Below, in pieces: positions 43,224 through 52,511 of a DNA stretch of 64,000 nucleotides. A model generated the notes under the pieces. That model saw only the letters and a list, made by a program, of their open reading frames with translations. It made no database searches and had not been told where the DNA came from. The position numbers were made by a program, and so were the translations under genes. Position 1 is the first letter of the stretch. Each line of letters begins with the position of its first letter. Source of the stretch: an uncultured Lachnospiraceae bacterium (GTDB lineage Bacteria > Bacillota > Clostridia > Lachnospirales > Lachnospiraceae); assembly GCA_947086895.1 (NCBI GenBank), contig CAMUAR010000004.1, positions 1-64,000 of the forward strand, written 5' to 3'.

Positions 43224-45536
43224 TTATAATTCTTCTTTGTTGTTTTGTTTGGAAGCGCGTATTGTGCGAAAGAAATTCTCCAGAAGAGCGGAACATTCCT
43301 CACTGCACACACCGCTTGTAATTTTAGCCTGATGGTTAAAGCGGGGGACTTGCAATAAATTTAAAACGGAGCCAGCACAGCCCGCTTTTTTGTTCATTGC
43401 GCCGATTACAACACGCTCAATTCTTGACTGAATAATCGCCCCGGCACACATCTGACACGGTTCAAGCGTCACATACATAGTATAGCCGTCAAGCCGAAAG
43501 TCGCCCTGATTTTTTGCGGCTTGCTCAATCGCCAGCATTTCTGCGTGGGACAGTACAGAATGATCGAGATTTCTGCGGTTGTATGCGCTGGAAATCACTT
43601 TGCCGTCCTTTACTAGAACGCAGCCGATTGGTACATCGCCGTTTGGTATCGCTTTTTCTGCTTCTTCGATTGCCATTTCCATAAAATATTTGTCATCTGG
43701 TTCAGAAGAGGTGGAGTTCGTATTTTCACCAGATACGCAGCAACTTGCTGTATCCGTAAATTTGTTCTGAAAAGAAGAGCGGTGAATTGTTGTTACAGCG
43801 GTAAATTTGTTCTGGGAAGCAGAAATTTTTCCGCGCAGGCGGTAGACGGTACTGCCCCAGACAGGAGACAATTTTTCGTCTTCGCCAAATTCAATTTTTT
43901 CCACATTCCATTCTGCCGGAGGAAGTACAACCGTGTAATCCTCAAATAAAAGAATATGTCCGTCCACCAGCATTGGAGTGGATGCCATCATGTAGTTTAA
44001 AAAAATGGTATTAGGATCACGCTCTGAAACAAATTCAAAATCGGATGTGATTTCAACAGTGGATTTGGCAAGTTTCAGAGTTCGCTGCAGTGAGAGAAGT
44101 CCTGCTTCTTCCGGGTAAGCTTTTGCGATATCGCAGGAAAATCCAGAATCAAAAAATTCTGTTTTCTCCGCAAAATACTGCGCGCCGTCTTTTTGCATAC
44201 AGCCGTTTACTTCCGGGAGATTGTGGAAGGACGACTGCATTGTCCATATTGTATAACGGCGGTCAGAAAACGTGTCTTTGGTGTAAGCACCGACTCCGAC
44301 ATCGATAAAAAGCGGTTTGCCGTCCGCATATAAAATAATGTTTCCGCAATCGTTGTGATTGTGATTTTCCTCGTTATGCCCTCCTTTTGCAGCGGCGCAG
44401 AAATGAACGCCGCGAAAAACACCCGCGTTCAAAGAAGCAAAATATTCGCGGTTCTTGTGGGATAGTTTTGTGGGAAATACTTCAATTTCCGGCGACGCAA
44501 TCGCAGCGTTTAAGACTGCGCGCAAGTCCATATCGTCGCGCAGGGTAATATCAGGTTCCTTGCTGAATAAATCAAAATCCGTTGTCGGCATTTTTTTGCT
44601 GAGATTGCAATGATATAAAAATGCGCCGAACGCTTGCAGTGATGTATCGCCAATTTCTTTTCCCATCAAAAACAGCATAGAGGCATTCGGGCTGATGCGC
44701 GCCGCACAATCTGCGAAATTCATATAATAATTTCCAGTTAAATGTACTTTTTCGAGAAAAGAGTACATGGCAGAAAGTTTTTTTGACCTCGGTATTTTTC
44801 CGGTTTCTGCAAGTAATTCCGTTACACCGCATTCAAAAAAATGTCCGACGGAATGTTCCCAGTACTGGGAACCTTCATCACAGCCGCCGTCATCCGGGTA
44901 GTCCTCAAAATAATGATTCACAGAAACAAGACAGCTGTCCCAGATTTGATTTAGTACTTCTGGGTCAATGTCGGAAGGTTTTACAGCGCGGGCAGCGCGG
45001 ACGCACTCCATTACGCCATGTATGCACCAGGGCGTCCAGTTGGAAGGGCTTGGACGGCGATTGCTGCCAAGATCGCGCCACCAGTAGTTATGAATCAAAA
45101 ACGGCTGAAAAATCCGCTGATCGATTGTGCGCCATAAAGCAAGCTGCGTATTTGGTGATAAGGGCAGAAGCTCGGAGGTGATTGCAAGGGCAGCGGCAGT
45201 TTGCGTGGAGAAAAGATCCATATTTTCTTCTGCGCCAGAGGGCAGTTTACCGTCAGAATGCGCTGGAAGCACCCATGTTTTTTCTGCAAGCGTCAGAGCG
45301 ATGATATTTTCAATTTCCGGCAGAAAATGCCCCTTACCTTCACATACTTCTCCAAGTACAAGACGGTTTAACAACCTACGGCGCAGAAAACAGGCGGCTT
45401 CGTAATGAACCCGGTTGCCAGTGATGGCAAATTCGCCATACAATTCATCGGGAAGTTCAGGAATTTCAACTTTATAACATGCGTTGGCTTCACGCACAGC
45501 AGCGTTTTTAAAAGTTTCGGATATGGAAAAAGACAT
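43224..45536 (-). CDS. Heparinase II/III-like protein fused to tRNA adenosine deaminase TadA
   Basis: 770 residues in one uninterrupted frame. Residues about 1-585 resemble heparinase II/III-like lyases: an alpha-helical N-terminal part (NYWWRDLGSNRRPSPSN, DDGGCDEGSQYW) and a C-terminal beta-part with HNHNDCGN and GKPLFIDVGVGAY. After a 25-residue Ser/Asn/Thr-rich linker, residues about 612-770 are a full TadA: YFMEMAIEEAEKA, DVPIGCVLV, zinc ligands His664, Cys694 and Cys697, and catalytic Glu666 (SHAEM, PCQMC). TadA makes inosine at tRNA-Arg position 34 and is usually essential and separate. No signal peptide. Start at 45536: AAAGGAG lies 10 bases upstream. It could be a natural fusion or a sequencing error removing a stop; both domains look intact. 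Confidence 0.85.
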   Translation of the reverse strand: MSFSISETFKNAAVREANACYKVEIPELPDELYGEFAITGNRVHYEAACFLRRRLLNRLVLGEVCEGKGHFLPEIENIIALTLAEKTWVLPAHSDGKLPSGAEENMDLFSTQTAAALAITSELLPLSPNTQLALWRTIDQRIFQPFLIHNYWWRDLGSNRRPSPSNWTPWCIHGVMECVRAARAVKPSDIDPEVLNQIWDSCLVSVNHYFEDYPDDGGCDEGSQYWEHSVGHFFECGVTELLAETGKIPRSKKLSAMYSFLEKVHLTGNYYMNFADCAARISPNASMLFLMGKEIGDTSLQAFGAFLYHCNLSKKMPTTDFDLFSKEPDITLRDDMDLRAVLNAAIASPEIEVFPTKLSHKNREYFASLNAGVFRGVHFCAAAKGGHNEENHNHNDCGNIILYADGKPLFIDVGVGAYTKDTFSDRRYTIWTMQSSFHNLPEVNGCMQKDGAQYFAEKTEFFDSGFSCDIAKAYPEEAGLLSLQRTLKLAKSTVEITSDFEFVSERDPNTIFLNYMMASTPMLVDGHILLFEDYTVVLPPAEWNVEKIEFGEDEKLSPVWGSTVYRLRGKISASQNKFTAVTTIHRSSFQNKFTDTASCCVSGENTNSTSSEPDDKYFMEMAIEEAEKAIPNGDVPIGCVLVKDGKVISSAYNRRNLDHSVLSHAEMLAIEQAAKNQGDFRLDGYTMYVTLEPCQMCAGAIIQSRIERVVIGAMNKKAGCAGSVLNLLQVPRFNHQAKITSGVCSEECSALLENFFRTIRASKQNNKEEL

Positions 45537-45755
45537 AAGTCTACTTCTCCTTTCATATATAGCAAATACCTTATCCAAAAGATAGGGAATATTTTCTTTG
45601 CAATTATTATAAGCAGAAGTTTCGGAATTTTCAAGCGGGATTCTTGTTTTTGCGCATCAGACTTTTTTTTATTTTTTAAAATTTAGGATGATTGAAAAGC
45701 ACAAATTTTTTGTTTATAAGAAAGAGGAAAAACCGCATCACCATAAGATTTTGCT

Positions 45756-45830
45756 TTGAGTATTTTGAAGAACATGATATAATATCGGAAGATATTATAT
45801 CCTCGCCGATTCGCGTCCGACGAAGGAGGA
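45756..45830 (+). promoter_or_regulatory. Promoter-embedded palindrome and leader, copy B
   Basis: TTGAGT (45756-45761) and an extended -10 TGATATAAT (ending 45783) are spaced by 16 bases. The -10 lies in an exact inverted repeat: GATATAATATC (45776-45786), spacer GGAA, GATATTATATC (45791-45801). TTCGCG and CGACGAAGGAGG follow. Further on, CGATTCGC near 45807-45814 can pair with GCGAATCG near 45842-45849, enclosing the GAAGGAGG. Confidence 0.65.
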
Positions 45831-45899
45831 CAAACACTTTAGCGAATCGTGTGTATTTATTATTATTGAGGTTAGAAAGGGAAATTTTAATTTGTTTTT

Positions 45900-47384
45900 A
45901 TGGAAAAAAGCGATCAAAAGTTTACGGGCAGAACTTTGGAGGAAACAGAATTTTTTCGATTGATGTGCTGCGGTCATGGGCGTTGTGTTTCTATGCTTCA
46001 GGAAAACTTGCAATCGTATTATGAAGCGGTAATGTATGGTTGTCTAAATGATATTAGCTATGATATACAGTGCGAGGGATCGCGAGGAAATTATATGTAT
46101 ATTCTTGCAAGTCTGTATAAGGATAGTCTTAGATTTCTTGATGCTGCCATTTGCAAGTTACAATCCGGCAAAGCGGACGAGGACTGGAATACATTATGTC
46201 ATCTCTGTGATTTTATTGCAAATTATGCTTACAATGGTGAAAAAACAGCGGACAATGCTCTGGAGGAGGGATACAATAGACTGCTGGAACAGATTATGAC
46301 AACTCGTGCAAGTAAGAAGCATAAAAATTTTGTGGAAAGCTTTGGGTATATTATAATTGTTTTGATGCAGCGTAAAAATTTTGACCGATTGGAAGCGATA
46401 ATCAAGGATATCGGAGCATATTTTATTCGCCGAAAGCATGCTGCAGCGGTGGAATTGCAATCCGATTTTTTATGGTTTTTTCAATGTGCAAAAGAGAAGT
46501 ACGGGGAAGGTTTTACGCAAAAGCTGGATGCGTCCAAGCCTGAAATTCAAAAATTTATCCGGGTGATGAAAGCAAAAAAAACTTATGTTGATCCAGCGCA
46601 AATGGTTCCGAATATTGATGAAATCTGTCAAAAAGCATCCGAGGGGAATTTATATATTTATGATAAAATTCGGTTTGGAAGAAAAGCTTCGACAGAGGAA
46701 AAATACAGGCTTGCAGAAATAGCCCTCTCTGAACAAGATAAGGAAAAAAAAGCTGCTTTATTATCCATGTTCACATCAAAATATAATATATTTCCGCTGG
46801 ATCCAAAACCGTTGATAAAGTATACCGTCTCCGATAACAGCAAGTTAAAAGAAGCAGCGTTTGCTGCGCTTGTCTATGTAAAGTCGGATCTTGTACATAA
46901 TTTTGCGATTCAGCTTTTGGATAATATTATGCAAAAAAACGAATGTGAAACAAGTGCAGTTCCAAAGCTTGTCAGGGATTATAGTATAATAAAAAGTTCT
47001 TTCTTTGAAAAAAAAGAAATAGAAAATAGATTTCAAACTGCAAAAACAGAAATTAATTTAGATGCGCTGTATATGTTAATTACAAATTATGCTGAGACAG
47101 ATTTTGATTTGCTGATTCACGCTCTTGCATTGCTTGAAATTGATTTTGAGAATGAAAGCGGATGGCATAGCATTGTTTCCTATATTTTGGATAAGGCACC
47201 ACATAGCTTTCTTCCAGACGAAGCATTGTGTTTTATCTATGAAAAATCTTTTTGTTCCTGCTGTCGGAAAGAAGCGGTAGAACAAATGTATCATCGGGGG
47301 ATTTTGACAAAAGAGCTTTTAAAAGAATGCCGTTTTGACTGCAGTGAAGAGGTTCGCAATATAGGAAAAAGTTTGTCGTTTTGA
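45900..47384 (+). CDS. Protein of unknown function, alpha-helical
   Basis: 494 residues, no recognised domain and no signal peptide or membrane segments. It looks all-helical and repeat-like, reminiscent of HEAT/ARM-type scaffolds (SKLKEAAFAALVYVKSDL, DFDLLIHALALLEIDF), but this is only an impression. It is rich in Cys in the first 110 residues and near the end (SFCSCCRKE). The ATG at 45900 has a poor ribosome site (AAAGGGAAA about 16 bases before). It is directly downstream of the copy-B promoter/palindrome and followed by the SRP RNA gene. No function proposed. Confidence 0.75.
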   Translation: MEKSDQKFTGRTLEETEFFRLMCCGHGRCVSMLQENLQSYYEAVMYGCLNDISYDIQCEGSRGNYMYILASLYKDSLRFLDAAICKLQSGKADEDWNTLCHLCDFIANYAYNGEKTADNALEEGYNRLLEQIMTTRASKKHKNFVESFGYIIIVLMQRKNFDRLEAIIKDIGAYFIRRKHAAAVELQSDFLWFFQCAKEKYGEGFTQKLDASKPEIQKFIRVMKAKKTYVDPAQMVPNIDEICQKASEGNLYIYDKIRFGRKASTEEKYRLAEIALSEQDKEKKAALLSMFTSKYNIFPLDPKPLIKYTVSDNSKLKEAAFAALVYVKSDLVHNFAIQLLDNIMQKNECETSAVPKLVRDYSIIKSSFFEKKEIENRFQTAKTEINLDALYMLITNYAETDFDLLIHALALLEIDFENESGWHSIVSYILDKAPHSFLPDEALCFIYEKSFCSCCRKEAVEQMYHRGILTKELLKECRFDCSEEVRNIGKSLSF

Positions 47385-47511
47385 TTGGTATATCTTTCGA
47401 AAAATATGCAAAAAACGCAGTATTTTGTCTGTATAATGCAGGTTGGTAAATTTTTGAAACATCTAAAGCGGCAGGCGGGAAAAAAAGATTTATTTTTACG
47501 TAATAAATTCC

Positions 47512-47540
47512 TTGACAGAATACATAAAAACAAGTATACT
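47512..47540 (+). promoter_or_regulatory. Promoter of SRP RNA
   Basis: TTGACA (47512-47517) and TATACT (47535-47540) spaced by exactly 17 bases, about 55 bases before the folded RNA. Confidence 0.85.
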
Positions 47541-47594
47541 ATAAACCACACTCGAAAGGAAGTTGATCGAGCAGTTAAGTAATTCGTCAAAAAA

Positions 47595-47863
47595 TTTCCG
47601 CGCAGCTGGGGAGATAGCGGTGCCCTGTACCTGCAATCCGCTACAGCAGGGGTGATGACGCGCCTAGGGTCGTGCATTGTGGAGCCGCCCTCTATAAGTG
47701 ATGAAGACGTCTGGGTCTTACGCAATGGGAATCTATGAACCGTGTCAGGGCAGGAATGCAGCAGCACTAAGTGGACTCACCCATGTGCCGTAAGGCAGCC
47801 TGGGCCGAGTTAACTGTAGAGGTAACGTCTGTGATGGCGATTCGAAGCGTGCCGCGCGGAATA
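47595..47863 (+). ncRNA. ffs: Signal recognition particle RNA, large (Alu-domain) type
   Basis: About 270 nt. The Alu-domain signature GCGGTGCCCTGTACCTGCAA and the apical S-domain loop (GTGTCAGGGCAGGAATGCAG, then AGCACTAAG) are recognisable. The ends pair: TTCCGCGC at 47596-47603 with GCGCGGAA at 47854-47861. Firmicutes use this long form with an Alu domain, unlike the 4.5S RNA of E. coli. The RNA pairs with Ffh to target membrane proteins. The promoter suggests a 5' leader of about 45 nt that would be trimmed, or the mature 5' end lies closer to 47548; CAGTTAA (47571-47577) can pair with TTAACTG (47810-47816), so ends are approximate. Confidence 0.9.
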
Positions 47864-47876
47864 AAATAGAAAATGC

Positions 47877-47912
47877 AAAGTTCCCGGTTGTTTGCCGCCG
47901 GGAACTTTTTTA
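47877..47912 (+). terminator. Terminator of SRP RNA
   Basis: AAAGTTCCCGG pairs with CCGGGAACTTT, followed by a T-tract. Confidence 0.9.
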
Positions 47913-47913
47913 T

Positions 47914-48050
47914 GCGCAGACCCGTGCAGAGGAATTATGCCGCTGGCGCGGCGCACGGGTTGCGCAGCGGGTAGGGGAAGCAATCTTCCCTACTCGATTG
48001 TACACGGACACCTGTCAGCAAAGCTGATGGGTGTCCGGCTTGATTGTACA
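47914..48050. repeat. Three consecutive hairpins
   Basis: Hairpin 1 (47914-47965) pairs GCGCAGACCCGTGC with GCACGGGTTGCGC. Hairpin 2 (47971-47993) pairs GTAGGGGAAG with CTTCCCTAC. Hairpin 3 (48005-48037) pairs CGGACACCTGTCAGC with GCTGATGGGTGTCCG. Hairpin 3 is flanked by the direct repeat GATTGTACA (47996-48004, 48042-48050). None has a T-tract; the function is unknown. Confidence 0.75.
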
Positions 48051-48066
48051 GCACAATAAAATTTGT

Positions 48067-49755
48067 TTATTTCTTTAATGTAAATTCATTGACCAGCTGT
48101 TCCAGTGTTGAGGACTGGGCAGATAATTCTTCGCTGGTCGCGGAAGTTTCTTCTGATGCGGCGGAATTGTTCTGTATTACTTCTGCAATTTGTTCAATCC
48201 CCAGCTCCAGCTGTTTCATTGCATCCGCCTGAGAAATGGTCATAGTGTTGATTTCGCTTGTCGATTCTGCAAGAGAATTGATTCCGTGAATAATCGTTTC
48301 GATGGAACTTGTCGTCCGAGCCATAATCTCATTTCCCTGTTCAATTTCCAAAATGGATTTTTCAATCAGACGTTTTGTATTTGTGGCGGATGTTGCGCTG
48401 TCTGTCGCCAGTTTGCCAATCTGATTTGCAACAACGGAAAATCCTCTTCCTGCCTCGCCAGCTCTTGCCGCCTCGATAGAAGCATTGAGGGACAGAAGAT
48501 TTGTTTGAGAGGAAATATCTTCAATCGCAGTGATAATATTTACGATTTCCTTGGAAACGGAATTGATTCGCTCCATCGCCTCTTTTAAATGCTGAATATC
48601 AGCATTGCTTTTCTCAGCCTCAGCTCGAAACCTTTCGGCATCTTGTGTGGATTGCTCTGTGCGCTCGGAACTATGAACGATGGTTTCCGTAACATTTTGG
48701 ATTGTCGCTGTCAGTTCTTCCACGGCAGCAGCCTGGTTGGTTGCGCCTTCTGCTAATGCCTGAGCACTCTCGGCAAGCTGGTAGGCACCTGCGGAAACCT
48801 GCTTGGAGGATTCGTGAATATTGCCCATAGTGACGCTTAACGAAGCGATAATTGTCTCGATCGCATCCGCCAGCGCCTTGAAATCTCCAATAAAATTGAC
48901 ATCTGTGGAAATATCAAAATTTCCTTTAGCGATCTCTCCAAGACCTCTTTTCAGCTCTGAAATATACTGCCGCATCATTTGGGTAGCCCGTAAAAAAGTA
49001 TCTGTCATTTCACCGATTTCATCATCGTACAATTTTTCAATATGGATGTCCAGATCCCCTTTTGCTAGTTGTTCTGAGGCTTCTTTCACTTTTATAATAG
49101 GCTCCGCAAATGAGCTTGCCATAACTCCGGCGATTTTTCTGGCAGCTATAATAGAAGCGGTTACTACAGTTACCATCAACACAAGAATTACGATAGTCAT
49201 AATACGCATGTCTCTGGCAGCTTTATTTCCCAAATCAACATTTAAATCCACGAGTTCTTCAACGACATTTGTCAGTTGTTTTAAAATTGGTTTGCCTTCG
49301 GACATTAAAAGCTCTAACGCTTCGCTGCGCTGTCCATTTTTTGTCAGTTCTTCCACGCGCAGAAGAGTTTCACGGTAAACGGGAAGAGTGGATTCAATCA
49401 TTTTTATATGTTCTTGTTCTTCCGATAAACTGCAATACTCTTTCATTGTTTGAAATGAACTGTCTGTTTTCTGACGGATTGTATCCAGTTCCGTGGCGGC
49501 TTCTTCCACGTTCGCCGTGTCGCTTAACAAAATCATCTCGCGTATCATAACAGGTTCTTTGTTTAAGTATGTACTGAACATTCCGATTTCTCCTTGAGCG
49601 AAACCGTTGACTTTCAGCACGTTGCTGTAGCGGCTATTGCTGACAAGCAGCGCTATAATACCAAGAACACCTGAGATGCTGGCAAATATTACAACCAGCG
49701 AAAAGCAATACTTCAGTTTTTTTTCCACTTTCATGTTATTAATTTTTTCAATCAT
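48067..49755 (-). CDS. Methyl-accepting chemotaxis protein
   Basis: 562 residues. Transmembrane helix 1 (about 15-37), an extracellular four-helix-bundle-type ligand domain (about 40-180), helix 2 (about 183-205), HAMP (about 208-262), and a long cytoplasmic signalling coiled coil with the hairpin tip EDISSQTNLLSLNASIEAAR and GRGFSVVANQIGKLA. Start at 49755: AAGGAAGATG lies upstream; the in-frame codon at 49800 lacks a site. No other chemotaxis genes lie in the window. The ligand is unknown. Confidence 0.94.
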   Translation of the reverse strand: MIEKINNMKVEKKLKYCFSLVVIFASISGVLGIIALLVSNSRYSNVLKVNGFAQGEIGMFSTYLNKEPVMIREMILLSDTANVEEAATELDTIRQKTDSSFQTMKEYCSLSEEQEHIKMIESTLPVYRETLLRVEELTKNGQRSEALELLMSEGKPILKQLTNVVEELVDLNVDLGNKAARDMRIMTIVILVLMVTVVTASIIAARKIAGVMASSFAEPIIKVKEASEQLAKGDLDIHIEKLYDDEIGEMTDTFLRATQMMRQYISELKRGLGEIAKGNFDISTDVNFIGDFKALADAIETIIASLSVTMGNIHESSKQVSAGAYQLAESAQALAEGATNQAAAVEELTATIQNVTETIVHSSERTEQSTQDAERFRAEAEKSNADIQHLKEAMERINSVSKEIVNIITAIEDISSQTNLLSLNASIEAARAGEAGRGFSVVANQIGKLATDSATSATNTKRLIEKSILEIEQGNEIMARTTSSIETIIHGINSLAESTSEINTMTISQADAMKQLELGIEQIAEVIQNNSAASEETSATSEELSAQSSTLEQLVNEFTLKK

Positions 49756-50120
49756 ATTTTCATCTTCCTTTGACCTTATTTTATCCTTGTTATGTTTCAA
49801 TGAAATATTCTGTTTTCAATAATGGAAATATAACGGAATATTTTTATGACAAGGTGTTTAAAAGTTCCGCTGCCATTATAACATTATTATAATAAAAAAG
49901 CAATTATAACATTATTTTCTATATTGTAATTTTTTTGTGTATTATGTTGTTCCTAAGTAAAAATATTAATCGATATTTTTCTTTGCTTTCAAATGCTCTA
50001 CAGTAAATTGCCTCTGCAATTGTTGACACTATCTCTGGAAACGTTTATAATAAAATGGATCATAATGCTGGAGGCGTGTGCCTGACAGCTAGGACGGGAT
50101 TGGAAAGGAATAAGTGCGGC
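49756..50120. other. AT-rich divergent spacer
   Basis: About 365 bases between divergent genes. A TTATAACATTATT-type AT-rich block near 49875-49915 may hold promoters for both sides. A possible TTGACA (50021-50026) with TATAAT at 50048-50053 (spacer 21) is poorly spaced. No gene. Confidence 0.4.
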
Positions 50121-52451
50121 ATGGGCATAAAGTTGAAAATCAATGAAATGAATGAGGTCATTAAGGGGACAGAGCTTTTTCAGGAAGGAGATCAAGTAGA
50201 ATATATTTGCGTCGTACTCAAAGGAAGAGTGGAGATATACAACAAGGGCAGCCGCATTATATTTGGAAACGGCTGTTTTCTTGGAGTACAAGATTTTTAT
50301 TTGGGACATTACCTGGGTTCTTGCGTGGCGGTTGATGATATGGTACTGTATGTTTTTCCGGCGGAGAGCAGCTCAGCGATCGAGAGAATTTTGTCCATCA
50401 ACAAGGATTATCGAGGGCTTCTTATGTACTCGATTGTAAAGCATATTAATAGTCTTTACCGTGCAAGGGAAGAATTTAAAGATGTGGCTGAAAAGACATA
50501 TCAATGGATTATGGAATGTTATCAGGAGTATCTTAAAATTGCGAGAGATGATGGAATGCTCTCAGCAAAACAGACGGATCTTGAAGCTTTGGCACCGCTT
50601 GATACCTCCTCCCCGATTGATATAAAGCGCCTTAATTTTTATGTGGAAAGCGCGCAGGTTCCTCTGGATGTTATAAAGTCATTTTATGGATGCGGAATTG
50701 GATTGACGCTTCATCCGCTGGAGCAAGGAGGAAACGTCTGCACAGAACTTGTCGTTGAATGTACGAAGTTGACCGACTATATTACCGTCCTGCTTCAGTG
50801 TCTGTCAGGAGGACAGGGCGGTTTGCTTGCGGAAGTGATTCAGCTGGCGATGAGAGTGAAGGGGCGCAAGGGGATGGAAGAGATCTTTAAAACATTAAAT
50901 AAGCGCGCCGATGAATGTATGGATCATATCAATGAAATGGATGGTTTGCTTGTCAAAAAAACAGGCAGAAAGTCCCCTGTAGACCGTGAGAAAATCGAAA
51001 AACTTTATGTCGCACTGCTGACAGGGGAACTTCCGCAGGACGGCGCAGGCAATCAGGCAAAAGACAATCCATTTGCGGTGCTGGAAGATTCTCTTGGGCA
51101 GATTATGAAATTTGGCGGTTTTGATTCGGAAAAATCAGAACAGTTCCGTGTTTTATTGGAAACCTTTGAAAATATGGAAGATAAATCTTCTACGGAAGAT
51201 AAAATAAGGCAGCTTAGACGCGGTATTTCCACATTGTTTTACGAGCTGTATGAGGCAGTATTTTTAAGGGCTGTGGGGCGCAAAGAACTTCCAAAACCAG
51301 TCGAGTTATTTTTAAATTTTGGATATGTCAGTGAGAAGCTTTTGGAGGAGGATGAAAAACGGTTTTTGCTGACAAGACTGGACGGCAAATTTACGGGAGC
51401 TTACGGGCATGGAAGAGTCTATACGATATTCGAATGGCTGACTGTAGTGTATGAAGGCAAAAGAGAACCGTCGAAAAACGAGATGGACATGGACTATACA
51501 GAATATCTGCGCGAGCAGCGGAAAACAAATCAGATTACGGATGCGCAGCTTGCTCAGCTCTCTTTAAATCAGCGTGAAAAGCTGAATTACGAGATAAAAA
51601 ATATGTTCCAGTCCAATAACCGTCTTGTCAATGGACAGCTTTCGATCTTTGTTCCAATATTGCACCACGATATGTTTCAGCAGGCTCCAGGCAGCAATAT
51701 GCTTGACTGTGCAAAGATTGAGCGGTCGGTTGAGAAATTTAAACAGGTGGATTACAGCGTATTTTATCGGGATGTTATGTATTCAAGACCGGATAAGGGA
51801 ATCGACAAAATCTATGTTATGAAAGAGTACTATCCTGATATTATTTTAATGCCGACCGTCGGAGCGAGGACTTCGATGTGGCAGGAAAGTTCAGGAAAGC
51901 GCAGGGAATCCGCGGGACGTTTTATTTTGCCTTTATTTTTTGAAGATGATTTGGACAGTGCGATGATAAAATTGCTGGGACGTTTTCGCTGGGAACTTTG
52001 CAGATTTTTGCAGGGCGGAAGCTGGAATAATATCAAGTATCGCTCCCTCACTTCGGAGTACTGTGATTATATACAGTTTTACCGGAAAAATCACGATTTG
52101 TCCGAGGAGAAAAAAGAGAAGATCAAACAGCAGATTCAGAAGGCGAAGAACAATACAAGGGAAGTTTTTGTAATCGATTATGAATTGTGGGTGAGAAATG
52201 AATCTGCGGGGGCGGTTCGGCTCAATAAGTCTGCAAGAGATATTTTAGCGCAGTATTGCCCATTTGCAAAAGATGTTCGGGCAAAGCTTGCCGGTCAGCC
52301 AATGTTTGAGGAATCTATGGCGAAGGCGGAGCGTGAGCGCGCGAAAAATCTGCATGAGATTGATATGCGCATCCGGCAGCTTTCCAAGGAAGTTAAGGGA
52401 GAAATTCCAAAAGAGATTCTGGACACATACACATATTTTCAGAACGGCTGA
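50121..52451 (+). CDS. Cyclic-nucleotide-binding-like domain protein, large
   Basis: 776 residues. Residues about 12-125 have the cNMP-binding beta-roll pattern: GTELFQEGDQVEYICVVLKG and RIIFGNGCFLGVQDF. The phosphate-binding cassette arginine is not seen, so classical cAMP binding is doubtful. The remaining 650 residues are unknown, with a helical middle and a conserved-looking PLFFEDDLDSAMIKLLGRFRWELCRF segment, and a Glu/Lys-rich C-terminal coil. Start at 50121: AAAGGAAT lies about 12 bases upstream; the frame is open to 50055. An ABC ATPase gene and a TPR/P-loop gene follow at short spacing. No DNA-binding domain was recognised. Confidence 0.75.
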   Translation: MGIKLKINEMNEVIKGTELFQEGDQVEYICVVLKGRVEIYNKGSRIIFGNGCFLGVQDFYLGHYLGSCVAVDDMVLYVFPAESSSAIERILSINKDYRGLLMYSIVKHINSLYRAREEFKDVAEKTYQWIMECYQEYLKIARDDGMLSAKQTDLEALAPLDTSSPIDIKRLNFYVESAQVPLDVIKSFYGCGIGLTLHPLEQGGNVCTELVVECTKLTDYITVLLQCLSGGQGGLLAEVIQLAMRVKGRKGMEEIFKTLNKRADECMDHINEMDGLLVKKTGRKSPVDREKIEKLYVALLTGELPQDGAGNQAKDNPFAVLEDSLGQIMKFGGFDSEKSEQFRVLLETFENMEDKSSTEDKIRQLRRGISTLFYELYEAVFLRAVGRKELPKPVELFLNFGYVSEKLLEEDEKRFLLTRLDGKFTGAYGHGRVYTIFEWLTVVYEGKREPSKNEMDMDYTEYLREQRKTNQITDAQLAQLSLNQREKLNYEIKNMFQSNNRLVNGQLSIFVPILHHDMFQQAPGSNMLDCAKIERSVEKFKQVDYSVFYRDVMYSRPDKGIDKIYVMKEYYPDIILMPTVGARTSMWQESSGKRRESAGRFILPLFFEDDLDSAMIKLLGRFRWELCRFLQGGSWNNIKYRSLTSEYCDYIQFYRKNHDLSEEKKEKIKQQIQKAKNNTREVFVIDYELWVRNESAGAVRLNKSARDILAQYCPFAKDVRAKLAGQPMFEESMAKAERERAKNLHEIDMRIRQLSKEVKGEIPKEILDTYTYFQNG

Positions 52452-52511
52452 TTTGCGATAAAGTGAAGTCGCTTTTTATCGGGACAAAGAAATTTGGCAG
52501 GAGGTGTTTGC

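Noticed and set aside
47291..47767. Minus-strand open frame across the SRP RNA
   Set aside because: Antisense to a clear structural RNA; no homology seen.
48821..49378. Open frame on the plus strand inside the chemoreceptor gene
   Set aside because: Shadow of a coiled-coil gene; Ser/Ile-rich with no ribosome site.
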